The notes: generated from the sequence alone by a model not told the origin. A DNA stretch of 64,000 nt from Streptomyces sp. WMMB303 (GCF_029351045.1 NZ_JARKIN010000001.1:310001-374000); one strand, 5' to 3'; counted from the stretch's first letter, positions 36,857 through 48,855 are shown. Program-made: numbers and translations.

Positions 36857-37501
36857 TCACTCCGGCCAGGGTGACTCCAGAACGGCGCGGACGAAGTCTC
36901 CGCGCCGGAAGTGCGGGTCGTAGTGGGCGAGGACGTCCGCCTTGACGTTGCCGAACGTCGTCTCCGGCTTCGGCTGCACACCGTCCGCGAACGCCCGCAG
37001 GATGCCCTGTTTGAACGCCGGGCGCGGGTGCGCGGCGACCACCTCCGCGCGGTCCGCTTCGGAGATCTCTCCGTACCCGGAGCCGAGCACGTCGTACTCC
37101 ACCCCGGCGGCCACCAGCGCCACCTCGGGTTCCATGAACTCGGGGATGCCGGGCGTGGTGTGCAGGGCGACGGCGGTCCACACCCGCCGGATGCGGTCCT
37201 CCGGGATTTGGCGGGCCGTCAGGAAGCGGCGGGCTTCCTGGGCTCCGTCCACCTCGAAGCGCCGTCCGCTGCCGTGGAAGGTCTCGCCGAGACCGACGTC
37301 GTGGAAGAGCGCCGCGATGTAGAGCAGTTCCGCGTCGTGGCCGATCCCGCGCGCGCCTCCCAGGAGGCTGCCGAAGAAGTACACCCGCAGCGAGTGGTCG
37401 TAGATCAGGTCACTGCTGGTGTCGCGCACCAGTTCGGTGGCCTCCGCGGCCAGGCGGGAGTCCGGCACGCGTACGCCTGCCGGGCTGTGCTGTTCACCCA
37501 T
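36857..37501 (-). CDS. HD-domain metal hydrolase (cyanamide-hydratase-like)
   Basis: A 214-residue HD-superfamily protein. The metal ligands are visible as IYDHSLRVYFFG, AALFHDVGLGETFHG and a later VALHTTPGIPE. The overall pattern resembles the cyanamide hydratase/Ddi2-like branch rather than nucleotide phosphohydrolases. Substrate unknown. It is 55 nt downstream of, and co-directional with, the deazaflavin reductase gene, so the two may be co-transcribed. Confidence 0.82.
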   Translation of the reverse strand: MGEQHSPAGVRVPDSRLAAEATELVRDTSSDLIYDHSLRVYFFGSLLGGARGIGHDAELLYIAALFHDVGLGETFHGSGRRFEVDGAQEARRFLTARQIPEDRIRRVWTAVALHTTPGIPEFMEPEVALVAAGVEYDVLGSGYGEISEADRAEVVAAHPRPAFKQGILRAFADGVQPKPETTFGNVKADVLAHYDPHFRRGDFVRAVLESPWPE

Positions 37502-37555
37502 GGCCTCCTGGCCTCCTTCTCCGCCCCGGCGTGGTCCGCCGGGTGTGCGGCGGGG

Positions 37556-38002
37556 TCAGTGACCTTCGGGGGCGGGTTCCAGGACGAGGACCGGGATCTC
37601 CCGGTCGGTCCTGCGCTGGTAGTCGGCGTAGTCGGGGTACGCCTCCACGGCACGCTCCCACCACACGGCCTTCTCCTCGCCGGTGACCTCACGGGCCGTC
37701 ATGTCCTGTCGCACCGGACCGTCCTGGAGTTCGACCCGGGGATCGGCGAGCACGTTGCGGTACCAGACCGGGTGCGAGGGTGCCCCGCCCAGCGACGCCA
37801 CCGCCGCGTACCGCCCGTCGTGCTCCACCCGCATCAGCGGCGTCTTGCGGACCTTGCCGCTCTTGGCCCCCTTGGTGGTGAGGACGATGACGGGCATGCC
37901 CCGCATCGTGGTGCCCTCCCGGCCGCCGGAGCGCTCGTAGAGGTCGACCTGGTCGCGCACCCACTGCTCGGGGCTCGGCGCGTACTCGCCCTCGACAGGC
38001 AT
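37556..38002 (-). CDS. F420-dependent nitroreductase/quinone reductase family (Ddn-like)
   Basis: A 148-residue split-barrel protein of the Ddn family. Motifs are [28 protein letters not shown] and [21 protein letters not shown]. Relatives use reduced coenzyme F420 to reduce quinones or nitro compounds. ATG 38002 has AAAGGGCGG upstream. It appears to be transcribed together with the HD-domain gene. Confidence 0.88.
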   Translation of the reverse strand: MPVEGEYAPSPEQWVRDQVDLYERSGGREGTTMRGMPVIVLTTKGAKSGKVRKTPLMRVEHDGRYAAVASLGGAPSHPVWYRNVLADPRVELQDGPVRQDMTAREVTGEEKAVWWERAVEAYPDYADYQRRTDREIPVLVLEPAPEGH

Positions 38003-38220
38003 GGTGTGTCCGCCCTTTCGTCGTCTGGTCCGGGTCCGTCCCGGAACCGCGCGGCCGTCGGCCCGCGGCCCTCTCGGCTTACCACGGGCAGCGGGGGCGT
38101 ACACGTACCCGGGTGCGGAGCAAGGGGCGGCCGAGGCGCGTGCGCACGGCGGGGATAGCGTGGCGGGGCACGTGCCGACGGGCACGTGGTCGGTACATTC
38201 ATGCGGAGGTAGGGGCTGTC

Positions 38221-38436
38221 GTGGCCGGTATAGAGGACGCACGCAAGACCTTTGACAAGTTCGACCGGAACGGCGACGGGTACGTCACCCCGGTCGAGTT
38301 CCAGCAGGCCATGGTGGAGCTGGGGGACCTGCACTACACCGTGGGCCTCGCGGAGGCCATCGTCAGCACCCGGGACGCCAACGGCGACGGCGTCCTCACC
38401 TTCGAGGAGTTCTTCGACAAGGCCAAGAACCTCTGA
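38221..38436 (+). CDS. Two-EF-hand calcium-binding protein
   Basis: A 71-residue calmodulin-like protein with two canonical EF-hand loops, [12 protein letters not shown] and [12 protein letters not shown], separated by about 24 residues. It should bind two Ca2+ ions in the cytoplasm. Small Streptomyces EF-hand proteins are linked to calcium buffering in development. GTG 38221 has GAGGTAGGGG upstream; no in-frame ATG fits. A strong terminator follows. Confidence 0.92.
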   Translation: MAGIEDARKTFDKFDRNGDGYVTPVEFQQAMVELGDLHYTVGLAEAIVSTRDANGDGVLTFEEFFDKAKNL

Positions 38437-38497
38437 GGGACGAGGCCCAGGCCCCCGACGGCGGATCGTCCCCCGCGGGCTCCGCCTCGCGCGCACC

Positions 38498-38525
38498 AGG
38501 CGGCCGCCCGAGCGGGCGGCCGCCT
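38498..38525 (+). terminator. Terminator of the EF-hand gene
   Basis: 13-bp perfect stem (38498-38510 with 38513-38525) and a 2-nt apex, 62 nt after the stop. The rest of the 345-nt gap (38437-38781) shows nothing else clear. Confidence 0.7.
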
Positions 38526-38781
38526 TGCGGCATCCGGTCGGCAGGCCGGGAAGGTGACCGGGGCGCGGCGCCGGGCCCGAGCGGGCGGCGCGCCGCCCGT
38601 CCGGGCCGGGCAGCACCCGCCCGCCATGGCAACCAGGCCTGCGCGCACGGCGGTTGTCGGCCGGGACCGGCCGCGCGGAGCCGACCTCGCCGCCCCGGGC
38701 GCCCGGGGGTCGGTCGTAGAGTGTCACCCACGAGATCGTTGCCCCGGCAGACCACCGGGGCGGAATGTCTGGGGCGCACCA

Positions 38782-39597
38782 ATGACGGAAACCGGGGACG
38801 GGCAGCGGCCGCTCAACACAGGTACGGCACACTCGGCACGGGTCTACGACTACATTCTGGGCGGCAAGAACCATTACGAGGCCGATGTGGCCGCCGGTGA
38901 GGCCATGATCGAGGTCTGGCCCGCGCTGCCGGTGCACATGCGGGCCAACCGGGCGTTCATGCTCCGGGCGAGCCGCTACCTGGCGCGCGAGTGCGGGATC
39001 CGGCAGTTCCTGGACATCGGCACCGGGCTGCCCACCTCGCCCAACCTGCACGAGGTCGTCCAAGCCGTCGAGCCGGGCGCCCGGGTCGTCTACGTCGACA
39101 ACGACCCGATCGTGCTGAACTACGCGCAGGCGCTGCTCGCCAGCACCCCGGAGGGCCGCACCACCTACGTCCACGCGGACATGCGGGACCCGGACGCGAT
39201 CCTCGGCTCGCCCGGGTTCCGCGCGACGCTGGACCTCGACGAGCCGATCGCACTGCTGGTCATCGGGATGCTGCACTTCATCCACCCCTCCGACGACGAC
39301 CACGGGCTGCTGCGCAGGCTGCTGGACCCGCTGCCGCCCGGCAGCTACCTGGCCGCGACCATCGGCACCGCGGACTTCGCGCCGCAGGAGGTGGGCCGGG
39401 TCGCGGAGCAGTACGCGTCGGAGGGGATGCCGATGGCACTGCGCACCCATGAGGAGGCGGCCGCCTTCTTCACCGGGCTCGACCTCGTGGACCCCGGTGT
39501 GGTGCAGGTCCACAAGTGGCGGCCCGACGCGGGGGACGAACAGGTCCGGGACGCGGACATCGCCATGTACGGCGCCTTGGCCCGCAAGCCCCGCTGA
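38782..39597 (+). CDS. SAM-dependent methyltransferase, SAV2177/DUF574 family
   Basis: A 271-residue protein of the actinomycete SAV2177-type family. Signatures are SARVYDYILGGKNHYEAD at the N-terminus, QFLDIGTGLPTSPNLHEV (SAM-binding) and VVYVDNDPIVLNYAQALL. Crystal structures of the family show a methyltransferase fold, but substrates are unknown. ATG 38782 lacks a strong Shine-Dalgarno. Streptomyces genomes carry many paralogues. Confidence 0.9.
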   Translation: MTETGDGQRPLNTGTAHSARVYDYILGGKNHYEADVAAGEAMIEVWPALPVHMRANRAFMLRASRYLARECGIRQFLDIGTGLPTSPNLHEVVQAVEPGARVVYVDNDPIVLNYAQALLASTPEGRTTYVHADMRDPDAILGSPGFRATLDLDEPIALLVIGMLHFIHPSDDDHGLLRRLLDPLPPGSYLAATIGTADFAPQEVGRVAEQYASEGMPMALRTHEEAAAFFTGLDLVDPGVVQVHKWRPDAGDEQVRDADIAMYGALARKPR

Positions 39598-39630
39598 CGC
39601 CTCCGCCGACCCCCGCGCCGGGCGCTCCGC

Positions 39631-40005
39631 TCACTGGTCGGAGTACCGCAGCTCCCCCACCGTCCAGGCGCTCACGTCCCGGATGGCGATCCGGTACATT
39701 CCGCCCGTCTCGGGAATGCCCACCGAGCCCTGCAGGATCCGGGCGACATGGAAATGCAGGTAGGAGGGCGCCTCGGCCTCGGGGGTCGCGGCGTCCTCCA
39801 GAACCGGGACGAAGGAGCCCGCGAACGGGCCGAGCCGGTCGGAGTCCCGCAGGACCTCGGCAACTCGCTGCCTCCACACCGACTCGGGAGCCAGCCGCCC
39901 GGTGATGACGGCTCCGTGGACCACGACGGTGAGGGACATCTGGTTGGTCTGCTCCGACTCCACCGTGGCGGCGATGTCGACGAGCAGCGCGTCAGCGTTC
40001 GGCAT
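39631..40005 (-). CDS. Small protein, possibly GvpU-like
   Basis: A 124-residue acidic protein with SLTVVVHGAVITGRLAPESVW, a pattern like gas-vesicle accessory GvpU. No other gas-vesicle gene lies in the window, so the name is tentative. There are no membrane segments or signal. It converges with the SAV2177-type gene and diverges from the AraC gene. Confidence 0.65.
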   Translation of the reverse strand: MPNADALLVDIAATVESEQTNQMSLTVVVHGAVITGRLAPESVWRQRVAEVLRDSDRLGPFAGSFVPVLEDAATPEAEAPSYLHFHVARILQGSVGIPETGGMYRIAIRDVSAWTVGELRYSDQ

Positions 40006-40137
40006 GGCTGGTGATGCTATAGGGCCGGGCCGCACGTCCGCGACAGGCCGGGGTGTCCCGCGTTCCGCCGCCGTCCGCGGTCGCTCGCGCCGCCGGGCAC
40101 ACCGGGCCGCGGCAGCCCCCGGCGTACCATCACCCGT

Positions 40138-40623
40138 GTGGCGAACAGAACGATCTCGGCGCAGCAGCTGCGCGACCTGGCACGGCTGCGCCGGGTGCGC
40201 GACCGGATCGACCGGGAGTACGCGCAGCCGCTGGACGTCGAAGCCCTCGCTCGTGGCGTGAACATGTCGGCCGGGCACCTCAGTCGCCAGTTCCGGCAGG
40301 CCTACGGCGAGTCCCCGTACTCCTACCTGATGACACGGCGTATCGAACGCGCGATGGCACTGCTGCGCCGCGGGGACCTCAGCGTGACCGAGGTCTGCTT
40401 CGCCGTCGGCTGCTCGTCGCTGGGCACCTTCAGCACCCGCTTCACCGAACTGGTCGGTATGCCGCCCAGCACCTACCGCAGGCGCACGGCGGACGATCCG
40501 GCGGGGCTGCCACCGTGCGTCGCCAAGCAGGTGACGAGGCCGGTCAGGAACCAGCCGGAGGGCCGTCCGGCCGGGAACCAACAGGTCAGGAATCGAGAAG
40601 CACCCCCGGCCGGCCGCGGCTAG
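40138..40623 (+). CDS. AraC-family regulator lacking a sensor domain
   Basis: A 161-residue protein made almost only of the double helix-turn-helix AraC domain (DVEALARGVNMSAGHLSRQFRQAYG and VTEVCFAVGCSSLGTFSTRFTELVGMPPSTYRR). A basic tail of about 40 residues follows. No ligand domain is present, so regulation may be by level. The next gene, a VOC protein, starts about 11 nt after it and is probably co-transcribed. Start GTG 40138. Confidence 0.87.
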   Translation: MANRTISAQQLRDLARLRRVRDRIDREYAQPLDVEALARGVNMSAGHLSRQFRQAYGESPYSYLMTRRIERAMALLRRGDLSVTEVCFAVGCSSLGTFSTRFTELVGMPPSTYRRRTADDPAGLPPCVAKQVTRPVRNQPEGRPAGNQQVRNREAPPAGRG

Positions 40624-40633
40624 CGTGAGCCAC

Positions 40634-41044
40634 ATGGACATCAGCATTCACACCACTGTTCTCCCGCACGACGACCCGGACGCCTCGCTGGCCTTCTACC
40701 GCGACACCCTCGGCTTCGAGGTCCGCACCGACGTGGGTTCCGGGACGATGCGCTGGATCACCGTCGGCCCCGCCGACCAGCCGGGTACCTCCATCCTCCT
40801 GGCGCCCCCGGCCGCCGACCCCGGGATCACCGACGACGAGCGTCAGACGATCGCCGAGATGATGGCCAAGGGCACCTACGGCTGGATCCTGCTGGCCACC
40901 CGGGACCTGGACAGCACCTTCCAGAAGCTGCAGGAAGGCGACGCCGAGGTCGTCCAGGAGCCGACCGAGCAGCCCTACGGCGTCCGCGACTGCGCCTTCC
41001 GCGACCCGGCGGGCAACCTGATCCGGATCAGGGAACTGCGCTGA
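40634..41044 (+). CDS. VOC-superfamily (glyoxalase-like) protein
   Basis: A 136-residue vicinal-oxygen-chelate protein with two beta-alpha-beta-beta-beta modules (DASLAFYRDTLGFEVRTDV and a C-terminal FRDPAGNLIRIREL). Family members are metal-dependent lyases, dioxygenases or drug-binding resistance proteins; the substrate cannot be told. It pairs with the upstream AraC gene, a common arrangement. ATG 40634 was chosen; an in-frame GTG lies at 40625. Confidence 0.87.
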   Translation: MDISIHTTVLPHDDPDASLAFYRDTLGFEVRTDVGSGTMRWITVGPADQPGTSILLAPPAADPGITDDERQTIAEMMAKGTYGWILLATRDLDSTFQKLQEGDAEVVQEPTEQPYGVRDCAFRDPAGNLIRIRELR

Positions 41045-41181
41045 GCCGTGCGCCGGCCGCGCGACACCCGGCCGGCACGAGGGGCGGCACCGGACCGGCC
41101 GGGGCGTCACCACGCCGGTCCGACCGCACCGGGCGAGGAATCCGCGGGCCGCACGGCACCGCAGGAAGAAGGGGAGACAGG

Positions 41182-43593
<2,412 letters not shown>

Positions 43594-43607
43594 GCGGAGC
43601 GCGCCCG

Positions 43608-45887
43608 TCAGCCGGCCGCCGGGCCGCTTCCGGCGGACGAGGGCACGAGGGTGCGGCCCTCCTCGCGCAGTGCCTCGGCGGTGGCGGTGCCGGTGATCCC
43701 GGCGACCGGCCCCTGGTACAGGAGCCGCCCCCCGTGCCGCCCGGGGCCGGGACCGAGGTCGATCAGCCAGTCGGCACTCCGTACGACATCGAGATTGTGC
43801 TCGATCAGTACGACGGTGTGCCCCTGGTCCACCAGGCCGTCGAGGAGGGCCAGCAGAGTGTCGATGTCCTGCAGGTGCAGGCCGGTGGTGGGTTCGTCGA
43901 GGACATAGAGGGCCGGTCCGGCGGCGTCCCGGAGTTCCTTGGCGATCTTCACCCGCTGGCACTCACCGCCCGAGAGGGTCGTCAGCGGCTGGCCGAGCCG
44001 CAGATACCCCAGCCCGACATCGTCGAGGTGGCGCAGGGCGCGGACGATCGCGCGGTCCGGGAGCCGTTCAATGGCCTCGTGGACGGTGAGAGCACCGATG
44101 TCGGCGATGGTCAGCCCGTCGACCGTGTACGCCAGCGCCTCGGACGTGAACCTGCGTCCCCCGCAGCTCTCGCAGACCGTCTCCTGGTCCTCCAGGAACG
44201 CGAGGTCGCTGGAGACGGTCCCCAGCCCGTTGCAGCCCGGGCAGCCGCCCCGGGAGTTGGAGCTGAACAGCCCTGCGTCGACGCGATTGCGGCGGGCGAA
44301 GAGCCTGCGGACGGCGCCCGCGATTCCCGTATAGGTGAGAGGCGTGGAGCGCCGGTTGCCGACGACCGGCCGCTGGTCGATCACGACGGCGTCGTGCTGG
44401 GCGACGAGTTCGTCGGCGAAGCTGGTCTTGCCAGAGCCCGCCACGCCGGTGAGCACGGTCAGCACCACGGTGGGGATGTCCGCGGTCACATGGCGGAGGT
44501 TGTTGCGCGCGGCGCCGGACACGGTGAGGTGCCCGCGCGGCGTCCGCGGAGCGTCCTTGACCGGCCGGCGCCGGGCCAGGGCGGCCGCCGTCGCGGTACC
44601 GGCCCGGCGCAACTCCTCGAAGCCGCCCTGGTGGACGAGTGCGCCGCCCTGCTCCCCCGCACCCGGGCCGATCTCGACGACCTGGTCGGCGACGGCCATG
44701 ACCGCGGGGTCGTGCTCGACGACCAGGACGCAGTTGCCCTTGTCCCGCAGCCGCAGCAGCAGCCCGGTCATGGCGGAGACATCGTGGGGGTGCAGCCCGA
44801 CGGTGGGCTCGTCGAAGACGTAGATCATCTCGGTGAGGCTGCTGCCCAGGTGCCTGAGAGTCTTGATCCGCTGTGCCTCGCCCCCGGAGAGCGTCGCGGT
44901 GCCGCGGCCGAGGTGCAGATAGCCGAGCCCGATGGCGACCATCGCCCGGAGCCGTTCGGTGAGGGCCGAGACGACCGGTGCCACCCGCGCCTCGGTCACC
45001 TCCCCCACCAGATCGGCGAGTTCGGCGACCTCCATCCGGGACATCTCCCCGATGGTGCGGCCGAGCACCGTGGCCGACCGGCTCGCCTCGCACAGCCGGT
45101 CCCCGCGGCAGTCCGGGCACACCTCGGAGCGGGTGAACCGGGCAATCGTCTGCTTCTTGCGCTCGGACATCTCCTCGGAGCCGCGCAGATGGATCCGCTC
45201 GAAGCGCTGCACCACGCCCTCGTAGCCCTCGGGCAGCCGGTCAGCGGGCGAGCCCGCAGCCGCCGTCCCGTACAGCAGCGCGTTCCGCTGGTTCGTGTCC
45301 CAGTGGCGCAGCGGCGTGCCGAGGGGGAACACCCCGATGTCGGCGAAGTGGGAGTACCAGTATCCACCGGGGGCGAATCCGGGCAGCAGCACGGCACCCT
45401 CGCGCAGCGACCGGTCCGGATCCACGAACCGGTCGACGGCGCCGGCCACGACCTCTCCCAGGCCGGAGCAGGTGGGGCACATCCCGGCCGGGTCGTTGAA
45501 GGAGAAGGCGGAGGCCTCGCCGGCGTGCGGGGTGCTCGTCCGGGAGAACAGCAGGCGCAGAAAGGTCCAGACGTCGGTGACCGTGCCCACCGTGGAGCGG
45601 ACACTCCCGCCCAGCCGCCGCTGGTCGATCACCACGACGGGCGACAGCCCGTCGATGTGTGCGACCTCGGGACGGTTCCACTTCGGCAGGCGGCTGCGGG
45701 TGTAGGGCGGGTAGGTCTCGTTGAGCTGGTATCCGGCCTCGGCCGCGAGGGTGTCGAACACCAGCGACGACTTGCCCGAACCCGACACCCCCGCGAAGAC
45801 CACGAGCTGCCCGCGGGGCACATCGATGTCGAGGTGCCGCAGGTTGTGGGTACGGGCTCCCCTGATCCGGATGGCGTGCTGCGTCAT
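43608..45887 (-). CDS. UvrA-like ABC ATPase, minus-strand paralogue
   Basis: A 759-residue UvrA-type protein: Walker A GVSGSGKSS and GVAGSGKTS, signatures LSGGEAQRIK and LSGGECQRVK, Cys pairs CPTCSG, CPDCRG, CPGCNG, CESCGG. It differs clearly in sequence from its tail-to-tail neighbour, so it is not a recent duplicate. Same short UvrA2-like class. ATG 45887 is the start of the conserved domain. It diverges from a WYL regulator across 62 nt with a palindrome, suggesting induced expression. Confidence 0.9.
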   Translation of the reverse strand: MTQHAIRIRGARTHNLRHLDIDVPRGQLVVFAGVSGSGKSSLVFDTLAAEAGYQLNETYPPYTRSRLPKWNRPEVAHIDGLSPVVVIDQRRLGGSVRSTVGTVTDVWTFLRLLFSRTSTPHAGEASAFSFNDPAGMCPTCSGLGEVVAGAVDRFVDPDRSLREGAVLLPGFAPGGYWYSHFADIGVFPLGTPLRHWDTNQRNALLYGTAAAGSPADRLPEGYEGVVQRFERIHLRGSEEMSERKKQTIARFTRSEVCPDCRGDRLCEASRSATVLGRTIGEMSRMEVAELADLVGEVTEARVAPVVSALTERLRAMVAIGLGYLHLGRGTATLSGGEAQRIKTLRHLGSSLTEMIYVFDEPTVGLHPHDVSAMTGLLLRLRDKGNCVLVVEHDPAVMAVADQVVEIGPGAGEQGGALVHQGGFEELRRAGTATAAALARRRPVKDAPRTPRGHLTVSGAARNNLRHVTADIPTVVLTVLTGVAGSGKTSFADELVAQHDAVVIDQRPVVGNRRSTPLTYTGIAGAVRRLFARRNRVDAGLFSSNSRGGCPGCNGLGTVSSDLAFLEDQETVCESCGGRRFTSEALAYTVDGLTIADIGALTVHEAIERLPDRAIVRALRHLDDVGLGYLRLGQPLTTLSGGECQRVKIAKELRDAAGPALYVLDEPTTGLHLQDIDTLLALLDGLVDQGHTVVLIEHNLDVVRSADWLIDLGPGPGRHGGRLLYQGPVAGITGTATAEALREEGRTLVPSSAGSGPAAG

Positions 45888-45909
45888 GAGCGGGACCCTA
45901 GGCCAGGAT

Positions 45910-45928
45910 GCGGCCGGAATCCGGCCGC
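45910..45928. promoter_or_regulatory. Palindrome between the UvrA-like and WYL genes
   Basis: GCGGCCGGA-A-TCCGGCCGC, a perfect 9-1-9 palindrome inside the 62-nt divergent gap. It is a good candidate operator for the WYL regulator controlling both genes. Confidence 0.65.
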
Positions 45929-45949
45929 AAATTCTGCGAGACTGCCGCC

Positions 45950-46912
45950 GTGGCCGACGTGATGCAACGGGTTCTCGCACTGCTCGCGGTCCTGCAGTCG
46001 GGCAGGAGCTTCAGCGGTGCGGAACTGGCGGCGCGGCTGGACGTCCCTCCGCGCACCCTGCGGCGCGATATCGGCCGCCTCCGCGGCTACGGGTACCCGG
46101 TCGAGACCCGGCCGGGGCCGGGCGGCCACTACCGGCTCGCAGCCGGGCGGGCCATGCCTCCGTTGCTGCTCGACGACGACGAGGCCGTCGCCACCCTGCT
46201 GGGCCTGGCGGCCCTCGGCTCGACCGGCAGCGCGAGCGAGGGCAGCCTCGACGAGGCCGCGGTCCGCGCCTACGGGAAGGTGGACCAGTACCTGCCCAAG
46301 CGGCTGCGCCCGCGGGCGGCGGCGCTGCGCGCGAGCCTGGAGACCGCACCCACTCCCGCACCGAGCACCAGCGCGGCGGCGGTGAGCACGATCGCCGAGG
46401 CGATCGCGCAGGAGCACACGGTCACGTTCCACTACGTGGGAGCGGCCGGAGCGGCCACCACGCGCCTGGTCGAGCCGCACCGCCACCTCCACCTGCACCA
46501 GCGCTGGTATCTGCTGGGGTGGGACGTCGACAAGCGGGACTGGCGGACCTTCCGCCTCGATCGGCTGGCCGAACTCCGGGTGACCGGCCGGACGTTCGCC
46601 CCCCGACCGCTGCCGGCCGGGACGGGCATCGACCAGCTCCGTGCGGGCATCAACCGGCATCGGCGCCGCGTGGTGCTGACTCTCGACGCTCCGGTACCGG
46701 CAGTGGCCGACGCGTTCCACCGCCAGGACGTCGTCCTCAGCACGGTCGCCGGGGGTGCCACCCGGGCCGAACTCGCCCTCGACTCCTGGCAGTGGCTGCT
46801 GCCCGCCCTCGCCTTCCTCGGCGCCGACTTCACCGTCGAGGAACCCGAGGACTTCCGCACCGCGCTGCGGGGCTTCGCCGCCCGCCTCGGCCGCGGCGCC
46901 GCACCCGCGTAG
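45950..46912 (+). CDS. WYL-domain transcriptional regulator
   Basis: A 320-residue DeoR-like helix-turn-helix protein (MQRVLALLAVLQSGRSFSGAELAARLDVPPRTLRRDIGRLRGYG, continuous there). A WYL ligand-sensing domain follows (VTFHYVG, LHQRWYLLGWDVDKRDWRTFRLDRL) and then a C-terminal WCX extension. WYL regulators often respond to DNA damage or nucleic-acid ligands. Divergence from a UvrA-like gene fits that. GTG 45950 is the chosen start; ATG 45962 is in frame. Confidence 0.87.
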   Translation: MADVMQRVLALLAVLQSGRSFSGAELAARLDVPPRTLRRDIGRLRGYGYPVETRPGPGGHYRLAAGRAMPPLLLDDDEAVATLLGLAALGSTGSASEGSLDEAAVRAYGKVDQYLPKRLRPRAAALRASLETAPTPAPSTSAAAVSTIAEAIAQEHTVTFHYVGAAGAATTRLVEPHRHLHLHQRWYLLGWDVDKRDWRTFRLDRLAELRVTGRTFAPRPLPAGTGIDQLRAGINRHRRRVVLTLDAPVPAVADAFHRQDVVLSTVAGGATRAELALDSWQWLLPALAFLGADFTVEEPEDFRTALRGFAARLGRGAAPA

Positions 46913-47331
46913 TGGGTGTCCTCGCCGGATTCCGGCGGGAGGGGCGTCGCAGGGGGGCGTGGCCCCGGCCCGGCGGGCGGAGGAGTTCGCGTGCGGTCGC
47001 CTCCCGCGGTCCGTCGGCCCGGGTGACGTTCGGCTGGCGTATCCGTCCGATCGGAAGGAATGCTGTTCGCTGCTGTGCGCGCGGCATCGCGTCCTCATTC
47101 TGCACGGAATTCCGGAGGCCCCGGCTCTTCCCGCATGCCGCTGACCGGGCGGTGCCAGGAGGAAGGACCGGGAATGTCCCCACTGCGCACCGCCGGGCGC
47201 CTTCCGGCGCGCGCCAGAATTCAGAGAGGCGATTCCGGGGTGATTCCGCCCCGGACGCCATTGTTGCCGAACGGAATGCGCGACGGATCGCCCCGCGCGG
47301 CTCGGCGTCCTGCGCCGCGCCTTCCGGCAGC
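46913..47331. other. Non-coding stretch between the WYL and MscS genes
   Basis: The first 419 nt of a 555-nt gap, with AT-richer islands at about 47040-47110 and 47215-47280. Good Shine-Dalgarno-like sites precede ATGs at 47060 and 47174, but the reading frames that follow have no coding bias. No function assigned. Confidence 0.4.
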
Positions 47332-47380
47332 ACGCGGGCGGGGCCGGAGCACGTCGGACGTGCTCCGGCCCCGCCCGCGT
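47332..47380 (-). terminator. 23-bp perfect stem-loop downstream of mscS
   Basis: 47332-47354 pairs without mismatch with 47358-47380 around a CGG triloop. It is the strongest hairpin in the window and lies 88 nt beyond the MscS stop on the minus strand. Confidence 0.75.
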
Positions 47381-47467
47381 CGGAGGCCGACGATGCCGGG
47401 ATCCGGGCTGTGGGACACCGCCCGTGCCGGGAGCCGCCGCAGGCGCCGGCCGCCGGACCGGCGTGGT

Positions 47468-48502
47468 TCAGCGAGGAGCGGGCACCGAAGCGGACTCGGG
47501 ACTGCCGTCGTTGTCGCCGCGCACCCACACGGTCCGCTGCGGGAAGGGGATGTCGACCCCGGCGGCCTCGAGCGCCTCCTTGACGCGGCGGCGCAGCTCG
47601 CGGGCGACTCCCCACTGCTTGAGCGGAGCCGTCTTGACGGCGATGCGGACCAGCACACCGTCGGCGTCCAGGGACTGCACACCCCAGACCGCGGGGTCCT
47701 CCAGAAGCATGCCCTCGAAACGGGGGTCCTCGCGCATCTTGCGACCGGCGGTCTCCAGGACGCTGCAGACGGTGTCGAGGTTGGACTCGTAGGCCACGGA
47801 GACGTCGAGGACCGCGCGGGCCCACTCCTGGCTGTCGTTGCGGACCCGCAGGATCTCGCCGTTGCGGATGTGCCACAGGCCGCCGTTGAGGTCGCGGATC
47901 TGGGTGAGCCGCAGGCCGACGTGCTCGACTTCGCCGATGGCCTCGCCCAAGTCCACCGAGTCGCCCACTCCGTACTGGTCCTCCAGCATGATCAGCATGC
48001 CGGACAGGTAGTCGGCCACCAGGCTCTGCGCGCCGAAACCGATCGCCAGACCCACCACACCGGCACTGGCCAGCAGCGGGCCGAGCGCGATGCCGACCTG
48101 GTCGAGCACCATCGCCGCGCCCATGACCCCGACGACGACGGTGACGATGCTGCTCAGTACCGACCCGATCGTCCTGGCCCGCTGCTCGCGCCGCTCCTGG
48201 GCCCGGGACCGGTCCCGGGCCAGCACCGCGGGACCCCGGCCGGACGGGCGCCCTCCGGCCTCCCGCTCCTCGGACGGCTCCAGGATGCGCTTCACCACGT
48301 GCTTGATGCCCTTCTTGGCCAGCACGCGGACTATTGCCATGGCGACGACGATGAGCAGGATGCGCAACGGCACGCCGATGAGCGTGTCCACGTTGTCGCG
48401 CAGCCAATCCGGGGCGGTCATGGCCTGTTGCATGTCACCACTGAGCAGGTAGGACGCCGACGGGTCGGGAAGTGACACGGGAAGGACTGCTCCACTCTTC
48501 AT
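47468..48502 (-). CDS. MscS-type mechanosensitive channel
   Basis: A 344-residue channel: an N-terminal helix (GVPLRILLIVVAMAIVRVL), two more helices (IGSVLSSIVTVVVGVMGAAMVL and the pore-lining ASAGVVGLAIGFGAQSLVADYLSG, long but intact), then the beta domain (YGVGDSVDLGEAIGEVEHVGLRLTQIRDLNGGLWHIRNGEI). It releases solutes on hypo-osmotic shock. A Lys/Arg-rich cytosolic insert (about 75-115) follows the first helix. The start at 48502 is uncertain; MTAPDWL at about 48421 is an alternative. Ribosome-binding sites are weak. Confidence 0.87.
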   Translation of the reverse strand: MKSGAVLPVSLPDPSASYLLSGDMQQAMTAPDWLRDNVDTLIGVPLRILLIVVAMAIVRVLAKKGIKHVVKRILEPSEEREAGGRPSGRGPAVLARDRSRAQERREQRARTIGSVLSSIVTVVVGVMGAAMVLDQVGIALGPLLASAGVVGLAIGFGAQSLVADYLSGMLIMLEDQYGVGDSVDLGEAIGEVEHVGLRLTQIRDLNGGLWHIRNGEILRVRNDSQEWARAVLDVSVAYESNLDTVCSVLETAGRKMREDPRFEGMLLEDPAVWGVQSLDADGVLVRIAVKTAPLKQWGVARELRRRVKEALEAAGVDIPFPQRTVWVRGDNDGSPESASVPAPR

Positions 48503-48855
48503 CGACAGCTGTATTTCCGCCGTCGACCGTATCCGGGATTCGACGACCGGGTCAAAACCGTGAAGACCGGACGCGAGCGACGTGAACGTGATGCGCGGAG
48601 CCAAGAATCCCGATCGAACTCGGGACCGGCGCACGGAAATGCACCTTCCCGCCCGGCCCGAAGCGCCGCTCCGGTTCTCCCGCATTCTGCTCCGCGCTTC
48701 TCCCTCGGCAGTCTTTTCTCCGGCCGTCACTCCGACGGATCCATGTCCCGCGAGGGCACCGCCCTCGAAGACCCGATGGTGTTCACCGCACCCGCGCGCC
48801 ACTGCGTCGTCGAACAGGGATGCCCCGGCCGGCGCGGCAACCGCATACTCGGCAC
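48503..48855. other. Divergent gap between mscS and the zinc-ribbon gene
   Basis: 353 nt containing both upstream regions. No gene, hairpin or operator was recognised. Confidence 0.4.

Noticed and set aside
43594..43607. Terminator between the two UvrA-like genes
   Set aside because: The 14-nt gap is too short for one and no hairpin is centred there.
47060..48475. Plus-strand genes starting at ATG 47060 or 47174 with good ribosome-binding sites
   Set aside because: The frame continues antisense through the MscS gene and shows no coding bias of its own.
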